Source: JARRQJ01 sp037381915 (GTDB lineage Bacteria; Pseudomonadota; Gammaproteobacteria; DRLM01). From it: a stretch of 64,000 bases of DNA. Shown in pieces: positions 48,207 through 57,736 of this stretch. Location of the stretch: contig JARRQJ010000004.1 in the NCBI GenBank assembly GCA_037381915.1, positions 74,138-138,137 of the forward strand. The letters run 5' to 3'. Numbering within the stretch: position 1 is the stretch's first letter; each line of letters starts with the position of its first letter. The position numbers and the translations under genes are program-made. The notes under the pieces are model-generated. The model had not been told where the DNA came from. It saw only the letters and a program-made list of their open reading frames with translations, and ran no database searches.

Positions 48207-48749
48207 TCAAATCCCGTCGACGTGCGCCTTCTGTCCTTCCTTCATCAAGATGTCTATGGCCGTGAGCCAATATTTGCCGGACACCTGAGTGAACTCGAAC
48301 ATCGAAGTACTCTGCCAGCCTTGCGCATAGGAATTGGTCATGTATTTCACCACGACGGCGTCGTCGGTCCGGTCGATGCACAAGGCCTTCAGTATGTCAT
48401 CGCCCTCATTAAACGCCGCCGGCGCGTCGCAATTCGAGAATTCCTTGCCTGACTTCTTCATGCTCGCATATAAATGCGCGTAGTTGCTTACCAATGCGGG
48501 CACATATTGCTTGGCGACATAGTCGTAAACCCGCTCGTCTATTTGCGGCGCGCTCAGGCTTTTGTTGGTGACGTAGGCACGCGGCCTGATTTGTTTGTAC
48601 AGTGAATCCGTCACCTGTTTGTAAGCGACGCTCGCTTCGAGCGACTCTGATGAGCGGCGCAGCCCGTCCGCGATTTCGGACAGATTGTCCGCGGCATATG
48701 CGGCCGTCGACAACGCCAAGGTCAAGAATCCGATCGCCGCTTGCTCCAT
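48207..48749 (-). CDS. Exported protein of unknown function
   Basis: 180 residues with a signal peptide (cleavage near AYAAD) and a helical body with paired cysteines (SNCDAPA, LCIDRT). The end, TSMFEFTQVSGKYWLTAID, resembles small NTF2-like or DUF-type periplasmic folds, but I recognise no family. GGGAAAAGG precedes the ATG. It lies upstream of the GFA gene with about 100 bases between. Confidence 0.65.
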   Translation of the reverse strand: MEQAAIGFLTLALSTAAYAADNLSEIADGLRRSSESLEASVAYKQVTDSLYKQIRPRAYVTNKSLSAPQIDERVYDYVAKQYVPALVSNYAHLYASMKKSGKEFSNCDAPAAFNEGDDILKALCIDRTDDAVVVKYMTNSYAQGWQSTSMFEFTQVSGKYWLTAIDILMKEGQKAHVDGI

Positions 48750-49034
48750 TGCCTTTTCCCGTTATGCACCCCGCATAACCGACTTGCCCGAAGCCCCACC
48801 CGACGAACCAGCAGCCCGGGGTTGAACGGTTGCCAGCCCGCCGGCGTAATCTCATTATCCGGATAGTGCACTGCGCCGAGCAGGTCCGTACTCCGACCCC
48901 CGATCGCGAAAAGCCCAGGCCGCATGCGTCCCATTCCGGCGGCACAATCGGCGACTGTTGCAGTCTAGTGCAAACGGCGCGAATGCGAAAGCAGGACCCG
49001 CGCCCGCATTTTCACTGCATTCAATCCGCCGGTT

Positions 49035-50801
49035 TCAGAATTGCCAGAACAGGGGAATCAGTGACAGGGAGATGATACCGACGAGGACCGAAACGGGAAT
49101 ACCAGCCCGCAGGTAATCGGCAAAGCGATAACCGCCGGGCCCCATCACCATCAGATTGGTCTGATAGCCGATTGGCGTCGCGAAACTCGCCGAGGCGGCA
49201 AACAACACGGCGATCACGAACGGCATGAAATCGACGCCCAGGGTATGCGCCGTGGCGATCGCAATGGGAAACATGAGGGCGGCCGCCGCATTGTTGGTGA
49301 TCAATTCCGTGAACAACACCGTGATCACATACACGGCCACCAGAGCCAGCCAGGGATCGCCCACGCCCACCGCGGTGATTTCGGCGGCGATGTGCTGCGC
49401 CGCGCCGCTCTTGTCCAGGGCCTTGCCGATGGCGAGTGCGGCCGCGATGGTTAACAGCACCTGCCAGTCCACGGCGCGACGCGCGGCACTGCTGGTGGTA
49501 CACCCCGTGATGACGATTGCGGCGGCGGCCAGCATCGAGGCAGTGAGCATGCTGGTCCATCCCAGGGTCACGGCGACCACCATGGCGCCGATGATGGTCA
49601 GTGCCAGCCCGGCCTTGTCGTGCCGTGGCGGCCGCGAGTTCTCGATGGTGCTGACAAGATAAAAGTCCCGCGAATTACGCTGCTGCTCGACGAACGCCGG
49701 ATGGGTGAGCAACATCAGGGTGTCGCCCGCCCGCAGACTGACGTCGCCGATCTTCTGGCGCAACTGTTCGCCGTTGCGGGCGACGGCGATCACTGCGGCG
49801 TTGTAACGGGTGCGGAAGCGGCCCTCGCGCACCGTCCGTCCGACCAGCGGACAACTGTCGGAGACCACCGCCTCGACCAGGCAGCGTTCGCCGGCGGCCC
49901 GCAGTTTGAACACCTGGTCGGTCGCCGGAGTCAAGCCGCGAATCTTTTGCAGGTCGACGATCGACTCCGCCAGACCGGTAAAGATCAGCCGGTCGCGCGC
50001 CTCGAGACGCTCCTGGGGAGACACCGCGGGGAGGCTGTTGGCCCCGCGCTCGATCTCCATGAGGAACAGTCCGGGCAGATGGCGCAATCCCGCCTCTTCG
50101 ATCGTCCGACCGATCAGGGGACTGTCCGCGTCCACCAGCATCTCTACGATATAGGAACGGGAATTCTCCATCTGGGTCACCGCCGATTGGCGGTCCGGCA
50201 GCAGCCAACGGCTGGTCAACCAAACAAACGCGATCACCGCGGCGACGAGCGGCGCCCCCACCACAGCGATTTCGAACATGCCGAGGGATTTGTGCCCGAC
50301 CTCGTTGATAAGCATGCCGTTGACGATCAAATTGGTGCTGGTCCCGATCAGGGTGGTGGAACCGCCGATCACCGCGGCATAGCTGAGCGGGATCATCAGC
50401 TTGGAAGGGGCGATGTGGTTCTTCTTGGCCCAGTCGCTCACCGCACCGATGAACATGGACACCAAAGGGGTATTGTTGAGAAAGGCGCTGGCACCGGCCA
50501 CCGGGACCATGAGACTCAACTGCGCGACACCCACCGATCGCGGCCGCCCCAGCAAGCGGGCGAGAATACCGGTCATGGCGCCGGTCTCCTGCACGCCGCT
50601 GCTGACGATATACAGCATGCCGATCGTCACCATGCCTTCATTGGACAATCCCGCCAGCGCCTCCGCGGGGGTCAGCACACCGGCCAGCAACAACAGCATC
50701 ATACCGCCGACCATGACCACGTCCGTGGCGATGCGGCTCATGCTGAGCGCACCGAAGCAGGCGGCCACCACCGCCAGGGTATACCAGGCTTGCCAAGTCA
50801 T
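49035..50801 (-). CDS. SLC13-family permease with two TrkA-C domains
   Basis: 588 residues. Two transporter halves each carry a signature: ASAFLNNTPLV and GGSTTLIGTSTNLIVNG in the first, LFTELITNNAAAAL and SFATPIGYQTNLMVMGPGGY in the second. Two TrkA-C regulatory domains (each with GRT, LIGRTIEEAGL and LVGRTVREGRF) lie between, near residues 215-385. Members carry sulfate, dicarboxylates or similar anions with sodium; the substrate here is not clear. Confidence 0.88.
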   Translation of the reverse strand: MTWQAWYTLAVVAACFGALSMSRIATDVVMVGGMMLLLLAGVLTPAEALAGLSNEGMVTIGMLYIVSSGVQETGAMTGILARLLGRPRSVGVAQLSLMVPVAGASAFLNNTPLVSMFIGAVSDWAKKNHIAPSKLMIPLSYAAVIGGSTTLIGTSTNLIVNGMLINEVGHKSLGMFEIAVVGAPLVAAVIAFVWLTSRWLLPDRQSAVTQMENSRSYIVEMLVDADSPLIGRTIEEAGLRHLPGLFLMEIERGANSLPAVSPQERLEARDRLIFTGLAESIVDLQKIRGLTPATDQVFKLRAAGERCLVEAVVSDSCPLVGRTVREGRFRTRYNAAVIAVARNGEQLRQKIGDVSLRAGDTLMLLTHPAFVEQQRNSRDFYLVSTIENSRPPRHDKAGLALTIIGAMVVAVTLGWTSMLTASMLAAAAIVITGCTTSSAARRAVDWQVLLTIAAALAIGKALDKSGAAQHIAAEITAVGVGDPWLALVAVYVITVLFTELITNNAAAALMFPIAIATAHTLGVDFMPFVIAVLFAASASFATPIGYQTNLMVMGPGGYRFADYLRAGIPVSVLVGIISLSLIPLFWQF

Positions 50802-50986
50802 TCAGTCACTTTCGCCACGCACTGTCCTGATGTCTCGTCCATTGTCGGTCCGGGTGCCGGTCAAGGCGCCGCGGCATCTCCGCGCCACGGAACTCCGCCA
50901 GAGTTTAACGTCACCACGTACAATTAAGTGAATGATAACCGGAAAGAAACTTCTCGTCCCGCCGGGAACGCGCGAACAGCCCGCGC

Positions 50987-51268
50987 TCACTCCTCGCCTT
51001 CCAGTACCAGACCGACCTTGAATTTGCGGTTCTGCAACAGGCTTCGGCAATGCTCCGCCTGGCCGGTCGGGACATAGAAGCCCACGCCAGGCAGCTCGAC
51101 CAGCCCGCCGAAGATGGAAGAGCGCATGAAGGGAGTCGGCTTGACCGTGTAGGTAATGCCGTTCTCAGTCAACAGATTCTCAACGGCTTTGGCCTCCGAG
51201 GTCTTGCCCGCGATATAGACCAGCGCCACGTCCTTTTCTTCCAGGGTCTGCGGATCAACATAGGCCAT
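50987..51268 (-). CDS. Small DUF2007-like protein
   Basis: 93 residues without a signal peptide. The pattern VYIAGKTSEAKAVENLLTENGI followed by a hydrophobic strand and GFYVPTGQAEHCRSLL is that of the putative signal-transducing DUF2007-type fold (beta-alpha-beta). Role unknown. Stand-alone, between the permease and cupin genes on the same strand. Confidence 0.55.
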   Translation of the reverse strand: MAYVDPQTLEEKDVALVYIAGKTSEAKAVENLLTENGITYTVKPTPFMRSSIFGGLVELPGVGFYVPTGQAEHCRSLLQNRKFKVGLVLEGEE

Positions 51269-51518
51269 GGCTGATTATCCTGCACTCCATCGTCATGACA
51301 TACACGGAACAATTTGAGGGTTCAAGCGGTCGCGCAATAAATCCCCGTCTTGGCCTTCAACTCGTTTCGGTTCCATTTCTCGGTTAGTCTTGAGTCTACC
51401 CGCCCGTGGCCGTCGATTGCGTCTCCCCCATCCGGCTGGGGGCTGAAGCGCTTGGCAGCAGCAAGTCTCACGACACATGCCCATGTTTGTCGTTGGACGA
51501 TCCAAGCGAATGGACAGA

Positions 51519-51998
51519 TCAATAGGGCGAGCCGTCCTTATGGGTGAAATGCCATCTACCGTCCACCAACGTGGCCTTGAGGTCATCATCCGGATAGCTC
51601 GCCTCGTCTCCAGCCGTCCTGTCGCCGATTTCGAGATACACGACCTCCTCCGCCGTCTCGTTGATCAGCTGATGGCCGTCGCCGCTGCCGGCTCTGAAAC
51701 CCGCGCACATGCCAGGCGAAAGTTGCATGCGACCGGCGTCGGTGTGAAGGGTCGGCCGGCCCTCCACAATGTAAATGAACTCGTCCTGCCTGGAATGGGC
51801 GTGGCGAAGGGCGGATATCGCGTGCGGGAGCAGGCGAGTCAGGTTGACGCCGAAATTCGTCAGACCGAACAGCTCACCAAGCGGATGCTTCTCCCGCCCC
51901 GCCATGCGCGACGCGTACGGCTCCGGATAGATTGAAGGCCTGGCGCGCGGCGGCGCCTCGGCCGCGTTGACGGCGATCACGGTGGTCTTTTCCGACAT
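51519..51998 (-). CDS. Cupin-domain protein (COG3837-like)
   Basis: 159 residues from the ATG at 51998, with AGGAGG five bases upstream. After RPSIYPEPYASRMAGREKHPLG comes a single cupin barrel: LRHAHSRQDEFIYIVEGRPTLHT (metal ligands His-His-Glu) and the second motif around GDGHQLINETAEEVVYLEIGDR. The ligand is unknown; some relatives bind sugars or aromatic acids. Confidence 0.78.
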   Translation of the reverse strand: MSEKTTVIAVNAAEAPPRARPSIYPEPYASRMAGREKHPLGELFGLTNFGVNLTRLLPHAISALRHAHSRQDEFIYIVEGRPTLHTDAGRMQLSPGMCAGFRAGSGDGHQLINETAEEVVYLEIGDRTAGDEASYPDDDLKATLVDGRWHFTHKDGSPY

Positions 51999-52337
51999 AA
52001 CACCTCCTGAAAACGGGGGCCGGGGGCGGTTCTCGACCGGCCTCACCGCCGACCCAGCGTCAGCGCATAGCGGTGGGCCGCGCCCGGCCCGGTTTCGATC
52101 CTTCATTCCGCAACGGGAAATGATCTTCTCTCATAACAAGGATACGGAAAGGCCGAGGTTTTGCCCAGTGAGACCTCGCCACGACGCGAGCCGTGGCCGC
52201 TTCGCCGTAACGGCTGATCCGCGCTGGGTTGATTTCAATGCGGAACCCCGCAACACAGCCTATGACTAATGATTTATATAGAGACAAAGTGTCGGCATGG
52301 GACCACTATGCCCGTGCCGCGCGAAAGGAGGAACGCC
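51999..52337. other. Divergent intergenic region
   Basis: Between the leftward cupin and the rightward SPW gene. An AT-rich TTATATAGAG stretch near 52270 could be a -10 for the SPW gene. I see no gene, repeat or RNA structure. Confidence 0.4.
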
Positions 52338-52712
52338 ATGAAAACGCGTTGGCAGGATTGGCTCAACCTGATATTCGGTGTTTGGCTGTTCTTCTCACCG
52401 TGGCTGTTGCAGTATTTCACCGGCCAGCCTTACACCTACCAGACCCTTGCCTCCTGGAATTCTATTATTATCGGCGGCGCCATCGTGGTGTTTGCCGTGA
52501 GGGTCCTTTTTGTCCCCAAGATCAAAAATTGGGAGGAATGGAGCAACCTGATCCTGGGATTATGGCTGCTTATCTCGCCCTGGGTATTAGGATTTTCCAC
52601 ACACGCGGTCGCTGCTGGCAATGCGGCGATCGCGGGGCTGTGCGTCGCCGTCGTCTCCGCCACTGCAGTGGGGAGACAACATCCCAGGCACGTGGTTCAG
52701 CACGAACCATAG
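52338..52712 (+). CDS. SPW-repeat membrane protein
   Basis: 124 residues from the ATG at 52338, preceded by AAGGAGG. Two SPW repeats are plain: WLNLIFGVWLFFSPWLLQ and WSNLILGLWLLISPWVLGF, each followed by a helix (SIIIGGAIVVFAV; AAIAGLCVAVV). The family comprises small inner-membrane proteins of unknown function. The C-terminal tail is polar. Confidence 0.85.
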   Translation: MKTRWQDWLNLIFGVWLFFSPWLLQYFTGQPYTYQTLASWNSIIIGGAIVVFAVRVLFVPKIKNWEEWSNLILGLWLLISPWVLGFSTHAVAAGNAAIAGLCVAVVSATAVGRQHPRHVVQHEP

Positions 52713-52786
52713 AGGACCGGAACCGCCGCCGCGAACAGTCAGGGGAAACAAACGAGGCAACGGCCGCCCCCCCGGGGGAGATTTGA

Positions 52787-53851
52787 CTATGGAAAAGGAA
52801 CGCTCTCCGTCCCACCCAAGGGGTAGGTCACGAATACGGAATCCCGTATTGATGCGGCCGCCGCTCGCAGGCGTTGCGGCGGCTCATCAATGGGCTCGGC
52901 GGTCAGCGGAAACGTACCCCAGTGAATACCCAGTGAATATTTCGAACCTATATCCTTGTGGATCAATACCGCCTCTTCGGGATTGACGTGCATGTTCTTC
53001 ATGAACCAGCGCGGTTCGTAGCCGCCTATCGGTATCAGGGCCAGCTCGAAGGGGCCATGGCGCGCACCGATTTCCACGAAAATCTTGTCGTTATAGCCGG
53101 TGTCCCCGCCGAACCAGAATTTGAACCCGCCGATCTGCACGGCCCACGACGCCCATAGCGCCCGGTAACGGTCGTTCACGCCGCGGCCGGTCCAGTGCTG
53201 GGACGGCGTGGCGGTGATCGTGGCGCCGGCAATTTCGCGGCTGTCCCACCAGTCGAACTCCTCCACCCGGGCCACGCCCCGCTCCGCAAACCACTGCTTA
53301 TAACCCAGGGGCACCACCCAGATAGTGCGATCGCCGAGGGCCCGCACCGTGTACGCGTCAAGATGATCGTAGTGGTTGTGGGATATCAACACGAAATCAA
53401 TGCGTGGCAGCTGGTCGATACGCAATGACGGCGGCGCGCTGCGCCTGGGCCCCAGAAAGGAGAACGGCGAAGAACGTTGCGAAAACACGGGGTCGGTCAG
53501 CACATTGACGCCGCGGTACTGGACCAGCACCGTGTCGTGGCCGATCCAGGTGACCTGCGGCCGCTGTCCCGGGGCGTTGATCCTGTCGAGCGGCGTCTTG
53601 ACCTTAGGAACGCGGTCCGCGGTGGCCGCGTAGTCCGCCCATTGCTCGTCGCCGAAATAGCGCAGGCGCAAAAAGCCGAAGAAACCGATCCGCAGGGGCT
53701 CTATGTACAGATTGCGAAAGCCGTCGTCGGTGTGATGGGCGGGCGTGGACGGGTCTGAGCGTTGGCTAGTCACGGTGCAGGCGGATAGTGAAACAAGATA
53801 CACGACGATAAATGACGCCAAGAGACCGGCCACCTTATAGACGCAGCTCAA
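52787..53851 (-). CDS. Metallo-beta-lactamase-fold lipoprotein (NAPE-PLD/UlaG-like)
   Basis: 354 residues. The N-terminus has a lipoprotein signal ending LSAC. The hydrolase core shows the metal-binding SHNHYDHLD, GGDTGYN and a distal His in IHWGTF, plus TWIGHDTVLVQ, and resembles N-acyl-phosphatidylethanolamine phospholipase D and UlaG. Membrane-anchored versions may act on lipids or cyclic esters. All zinc ligands appear present. Confidence 0.87.
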   Translation of the reverse strand: MSCVYKVAGLLASFIVVYLVSLSACTVTSQRSDPSTPAHHTDDGFRNLYIEPLRIGFFGFLRLRYFGDEQWADYAATADRVPKVKTPLDRINAPGQRPQVTWIGHDTVLVQYRGVNVLTDPVFSQRSSPFSFLGPRRSAPPSLRIDQLPRIDFVLISHNHYDHLDAYTVRALGDRTIWVVPLGYKQWFAERGVARVEEFDWWDSREIAGATITATPSQHWTGRGVNDRYRALWASWAVQIGGFKFWFGGDTGYNDKIFVEIGARHGPFELALIPIGGYEPRWFMKNMHVNPEEAVLIHKDIGSKYSLGIHWGTFPLTAEPIDEPPQRLRAAAASIRDSVFVTYPLGGTESVPFP

Positions 53852-54099
53852 GTGCTAGCGGTTTCCGGCTGAGCGCATGAATTCGAGAATCCACACCTAC
53901 GTGGCCAGAACCGACGCAGGATCATTCGCAACCGTGGCTGTGATCACCCTGACCAGGCCCGCTGCCTATCGCCCCCCGGCACTCAGCGGGCGGCGTCCTC
54001 CATTCAGCTTAGTGGATCGACCCGGGCTTGTCACCGCACCGTCCTTTGCCGGGATACACCCCTTAGGGGATCGTTCCGCGCAGAAGCGCCGGATGCCGT

Positions 54100-54855
54100 T
54101 CAGTGCGCCCGCTGCGCGGGCCGATGGGGAAAGACGAAAATGAACAGCACTATCAGTGCCAGCAGCGTCGCCGACGCCGAATAACGGCTCAATGCCAGCC
54201 CCCCGTGGCTGAGAGGCTTGTCCAGAAAGTCGCCAACTACGGCGCCCAGGGGCCGGGTGAGAATAAACGCCGCCCAAAACAACACAGTATGGGAAATCCG
54301 GGTGCGGTAGTATGCCGCCGCGATGAGCGCCAGCAGGACGCCGAACACCAGCGCGCTGCCCCCATACCCAAGACCCGCCGAATCGGCCACCCAGTCGCCG
54401 AGCGCGGTACCTAGGGTCTGCGAAAACATGATCGTAACCCAGTAAAACATTTCCGACCGCGGCGAGCGCACGGTATCGACCGCGACCGAGCCCAGGGTAC
54501 GTTTCCAGATAAACAGCGACGCGATCAGCAATGCCAGCAGGATAGTGCTGCCGCCCGCATAACCAATCCCGAGCGAGCGGTCGGCAAAATCCGCCAGGGT
54601 CGTCCCCACCGTGGTGGTGGCGATGATGGTCACCCAGTACACTACGGGATGAAAGCGCTTCATCAAAATCTGCCCTCCTACCGCAACGAGAAATATTGCC
54701 GCAAAGATCCCGGTGCTCAGCAGATAGCCGAGGTCAAGCGACATGGACAGGGTGTCGCCGCCGGTCTCGCCCAGGGTGGTGGCGAAGATCTTGATGATCC
54801 AGAAGATCAAGGTCACTTCCGGCACCTTGCTTAGCATGTCTTTTTCGGTGCTCAT
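54100..54855 (-). CDS. COG4705 repeat-type membrane protein
   Basis: 251 residues, about eight membrane helices. Four internal repeats of the form (A/G)TTLG-x-T-x-GD are visible: ATTLGETGGDTLSM, TTTVGTTLADFADR, SQTLGTALGDWVAD and TRPLGAVVGDFLDK, each followed by a GYGG or GYAG stretch. The family is uncharacterised; the repeated aspartates within membranes suggest a cation or metal binding role, which is inference. Divergent from the c-di-GMP gene. Confidence 0.75.
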   Translation of the reverse strand: MSTEKDMLSKVPEVTLIFWIIKIFATTLGETGGDTLSMSLDLGYLLSTGIFAAIFLVAVGGQILMKRFHPVVYWVTIIATTTVGTTLADFADRSLGIGYAGGSTILLALLIASLFIWKRTLGSVAVDTVRSPRSEMFYWVTIMFSQTLGTALGDWVADSAGLGYGGSALVFGVLLALIAAAYYRTRISHTVLFWAAFILTRPLGAVVGDFLDKPLSHGGLALSRYSASATLLALIVLFIFVFPHRPAQRAH

Positions 54856-55067
54856 CGCTGTCCTTTACGTGGGAATGTTGATCAGTGAGATAGAGCGGCC
54901 GCATATGGCCGTGGTCGACGCCGACGGCGGGGACAGGCTAATTCGACACCTTGCCAGCCCGGCACAGACCACCCTAGCGAACCACTTCCGATTTTACCAA
55001 AACTTATGTATCGGCGCGGGCAACCGATAACAACGGTGTGATAAAAAAATACCACAGGAGGTGGGCC

Positions 55068-57263
55068 ATGGCGAACAAAACCAACACACCTTCAGACGAG
55101 TTCGATGCCTTTCTGGAAATCGACCGGTTACGCCTCATGGTCGTTCTGCGCTACCGGGAGGCTTTGACCCGGAATGCGGGCGGTTTCGCGACCAAGTTCT
55201 ACGCCTACCTATCCAGATTTCCCGCCACCGCCACGGCCCTAGAGCGCTTTCAACAGCAGGGGGGCGATATAACCGCGCTCACGCAAAAGCAGGCGGCGCA
55301 TATGCAGGCGATGATTAACAACGTCAATGATCCGGATTATCCTAAGCAATTACAGGCCATCGGCGCAATCCATCACCAGCATGCGATAGCACCTTCCTGG
55401 ATCATGGGCGCCTACCACCTCTATCAGGAACACCTTCTTTACATCGTCCACCAATCCCCCGAAATCCTTGACGATGACCGTCCCCTGCTCCTGGACAGCC
55501 TCAACAAACTGCTGCTGCGCGACATGGGCATGATGCTCGAGGGTTATTGGACGGCGGCAACGGCGGCGGTCGCGCGGGAAAGGGACAAGGTAGAGCAACT
55601 GCAACAACAGATGTACAATTTACTCAACAATCTCCCGCAGACGATCTGGTCCATCGACGTCGTCGGCAACCGGCCGATCTACCTGAGTCCCTCGACCAAG
55701 GAGATGTCGCCTATCAGCACCGAACTCCCCATCCCCTGGTTGACCTGGACCGTCGCGGAAGATCGCCCCAAGCTCGAAACCGCCTGGCACGAAGCCCTGA
55801 CCGGCAAGCACGTCGAAATCGAAAGCCGCGTCAACGGCCCCGACGGCAAACTGCGTTGGTTCAAACGTCACTTCCATCCCTTCGCTGATGCATCAGGAAA
55901 AATCGTGCGCATCGACGGCACCATGGAAGAAATCACTGACGCCGTGCGGCTGCGCGACAGACTGCGGCACCAGGCCACCACCGACAGCCTCACCGGGCTG
56001 GCCAATCGTGCCCTGTGGCATGACCGCGTGGCTCAAGCCCTGGCCATGGCACGCCGCACGCCGGCCAAGCACGTGGTCCTGATGTCACTCGACCTCAACC
56101 GCTTTAAACAGATCAATGACTCGCTGGGACATCCCACCGGAGACCTCGTCCTCAAGCAGGTTGCGAACCGCCTCAAGGATGCCTTGCGCGACAGCGATAC
56201 CCTGGCTCGGCTCGGTGGCGATGAATTTTCCGTGCTGTTACCCGCGGAAGAGGACGAAAGGCACTCCGCCTTGACCGTCTCGCGGAAGATCCAGGCGTGC
56301 TTCGACGCGCCATTCTCCGTCGCCGGCAATGAACTCTATCTCGGCGTCTCCATCGGCATCGCCGCCTTCCCCAAGGATGGCAGGGACGGCGCCACGCTGG
56401 AACGGCACGCCGACATGGCCATGTACATATCCAAACGCAACGGCCTGACCCACCAATTCTACGAGAAGCGAACGAACCCATCGGCGAAACACCTGCGGCT
56501 CATGAGCCAGCTCAAGCAGGGGCTGCGCAAGCAGGAATTCCAACTCCACTTCCAGCCTAAGATATCTCTCAGCGATGGCCGATCCTCGGGGGTCGAGGCC
56601 CTGATTCGCTGGAATCACCCCAAACACGGCGTGTTGCTGCCGGACAGCTTCATTCCCCTTGCAGAGAAAATGAACATCATCAACGATGTCAGCGACTGGG
56701 TGCTGATAAAGGCCCTGCAACAGTTTATGCAATGGCGCACACTGGGCATTGATGCTCCAGTCGCCATCAACGTGCCGGCGAGTTCGTTCCAAGATCCTCA
56801 GTTCCTGAAGAATATCCGGACCGCACTGGATGTGGCAGAGGCACCGCCCGAAAGTATTGAACTGGAAATCACCGAAAATACGTTGATGTCAAACATCGAT
56901 CGCTGCACTGAGACCCTGAAGAATCTGAGCAGAATGGGGATCAAGATCGCCATCGACGACTTCGGCACCGGCTACTCGTCCCTCAGCTACCTTAAGCGCC
57001 TGCCCATCGACCATATCAAGATAGACCGTTCATTCGTCCAAGACATGAACCGTGACGACAGCGATGCCGCCATTGTGCGTTCAGTCATCGATTTGGGGCA
57101 CAACCTCGGCATCAAGGTCATCGCCGAAGGAGTCGAGCACCAGGATTCCCTGGCCTTGCTTAGGAACCTGGGCTGCGACGCCGCCCAGGGTTATCACATC
57201 GGCCGCCCCATGCCCGCCCCGCAGGTGGACGGCTGGCTCAAACAGGCGGCGCTGATACACTGA
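55068..57263 (+). CDS. Globin-coupled sensor / PAS / GGDEF / EAL protein
   Basis: 731 residues from the ATG at 55068, with AGGAGG upstream. An N-terminal globin-like sensor (about 10-165, proximal His in AIHHQHAIAPSW) is followed by a PAS domain (about 188-290), GGDEF (RLGGDEF at 381-387, with an RxxD inhibitory-site motif before it) and EAL (VEALIRW near 510, DDFGTGYSSL, EGVEH). All key catalytic residues seem intact, so it may make or break c-di-GMP in response to heme-bound gas. Heme binding is inferred. Confidence 0.9.
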   Translation: MANKTNTPSDEFDAFLEIDRLRLMVVLRYREALTRNAGGFATKFYAYLSRFPATATALERFQQQGGDITALTQKQAAHMQAMINNVNDPDYPKQLQAIGAIHHQHAIAPSWIMGAYHLYQEHLLYIVHQSPEILDDDRPLLLDSLNKLLLRDMGMMLEGYWTAATAAVARERDKVEQLQQQMYNLLNNLPQTIWSIDVVGNRPIYLSPSTKEMSPISTELPIPWLTWTVAEDRPKLETAWHEALTGKHVEIESRVNGPDGKLRWFKRHFHPFADASGKIVRIDGTMEEITDAVRLRDRLRHQATTDSLTGLANRALWHDRVAQALAMARRTPAKHVVLMSLDLNRFKQINDSLGHPTGDLVLKQVANRLKDALRDSDTLARLGGDEFSVLLPAEEDERHSALTVSRKIQACFDAPFSVAGNELYLGVSIGIAAFPKDGRDGATLERHADMAMYISKRNGLTHQFYEKRTNPSAKHLRLMSQLKQGLRKQEFQLHFQPKISLSDGRSSGVEALIRWNHPKHGVLLPDSFIPLAEKMNIINDVSDWVLIKALQQFMQWRTLGIDAPVAINVPASSFQDPQFLKNIRTALDVAEAPPESIELEITENTLMSNIDRCTETLKNLSRMGIKIAIDDFGTGYSSLSYLKRLPIDHIKIDRSFVQDMNRDDSDAAIVRSVIDLGHNLGIKVIAEGVEHQDSLALLRNLGCDAAQGYHIGRPMPAPQVDGWLKQAALIH

Positions 57264-57288
57264 TAGCTGAGAAATGAGAGGTGGTCCA

Positions 57289-57615
57289 ATGTCGCTATGG
57301 CAGCGCAAACCAGCGATTATAGATGCAATTCGAAATTGCTTATGGCCCAATCGCATTTTTCAGGACGCCTCCAAAGGAACCCTGTTCGACCGTGCGGCCG
57401 CTTATCGGCATAACCGGGAAGTCCGCGGATACTTACCGCAGTATATCAGCAACTGGGCGGCTATCGCGGCATTGTTGGCGTGCGCGGGGATATGGCTGGA
57501 AAACACCCAGAACCTCGTAGCCTCGCTGTTATGCTGGTTATTGCTCATTTGCACGATCTCCGAACTGGCGCTACTGTCAGCGCTGTATCTGCTGCTCACT
57601 GCCTCGGAGCCATGA
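57289..57615 (+). CDS. Small membrane protein of unknown function
   Basis: 108 residues from the ATG at 57289, preceded by GAGAGGTGG. A polar N-terminus (WQRKPAIIDAIRNCLWP) leads into two hydrophobic helices near the C-terminus. It follows the GGDEF/EAL gene by 25 bases and probably shares its transcript. No family recognised. Confidence 0.6.
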   Translation: MSLWQRKPAIIDAIRNCLWPNRIFQDASKGTLFDRAAAYRHNREVRGYLPQYISNWAAIAALLACAGIWLENTQNLVASLLCWLLLICTISELALLSALYLLLTASEP

Positions 57616-57736
57616 ATCTTATATTTTCCCTACGGGAGAACAGCTCCTGTGGAGCTCTCCCCCTACCCTTCTCGCCTCCCGGAGGGCGAAGGACAAGTGG
57701 GAAAGCAGTGAGTCCGATGCGGTTGATTTCTTGCAT

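Noticed and set aside
51415..51445. CCCCCA/TGGGGG hairpin near 51426-51443 as a terminator
   Set aside because: Stem of only six pairs, with no T-run on either strand.
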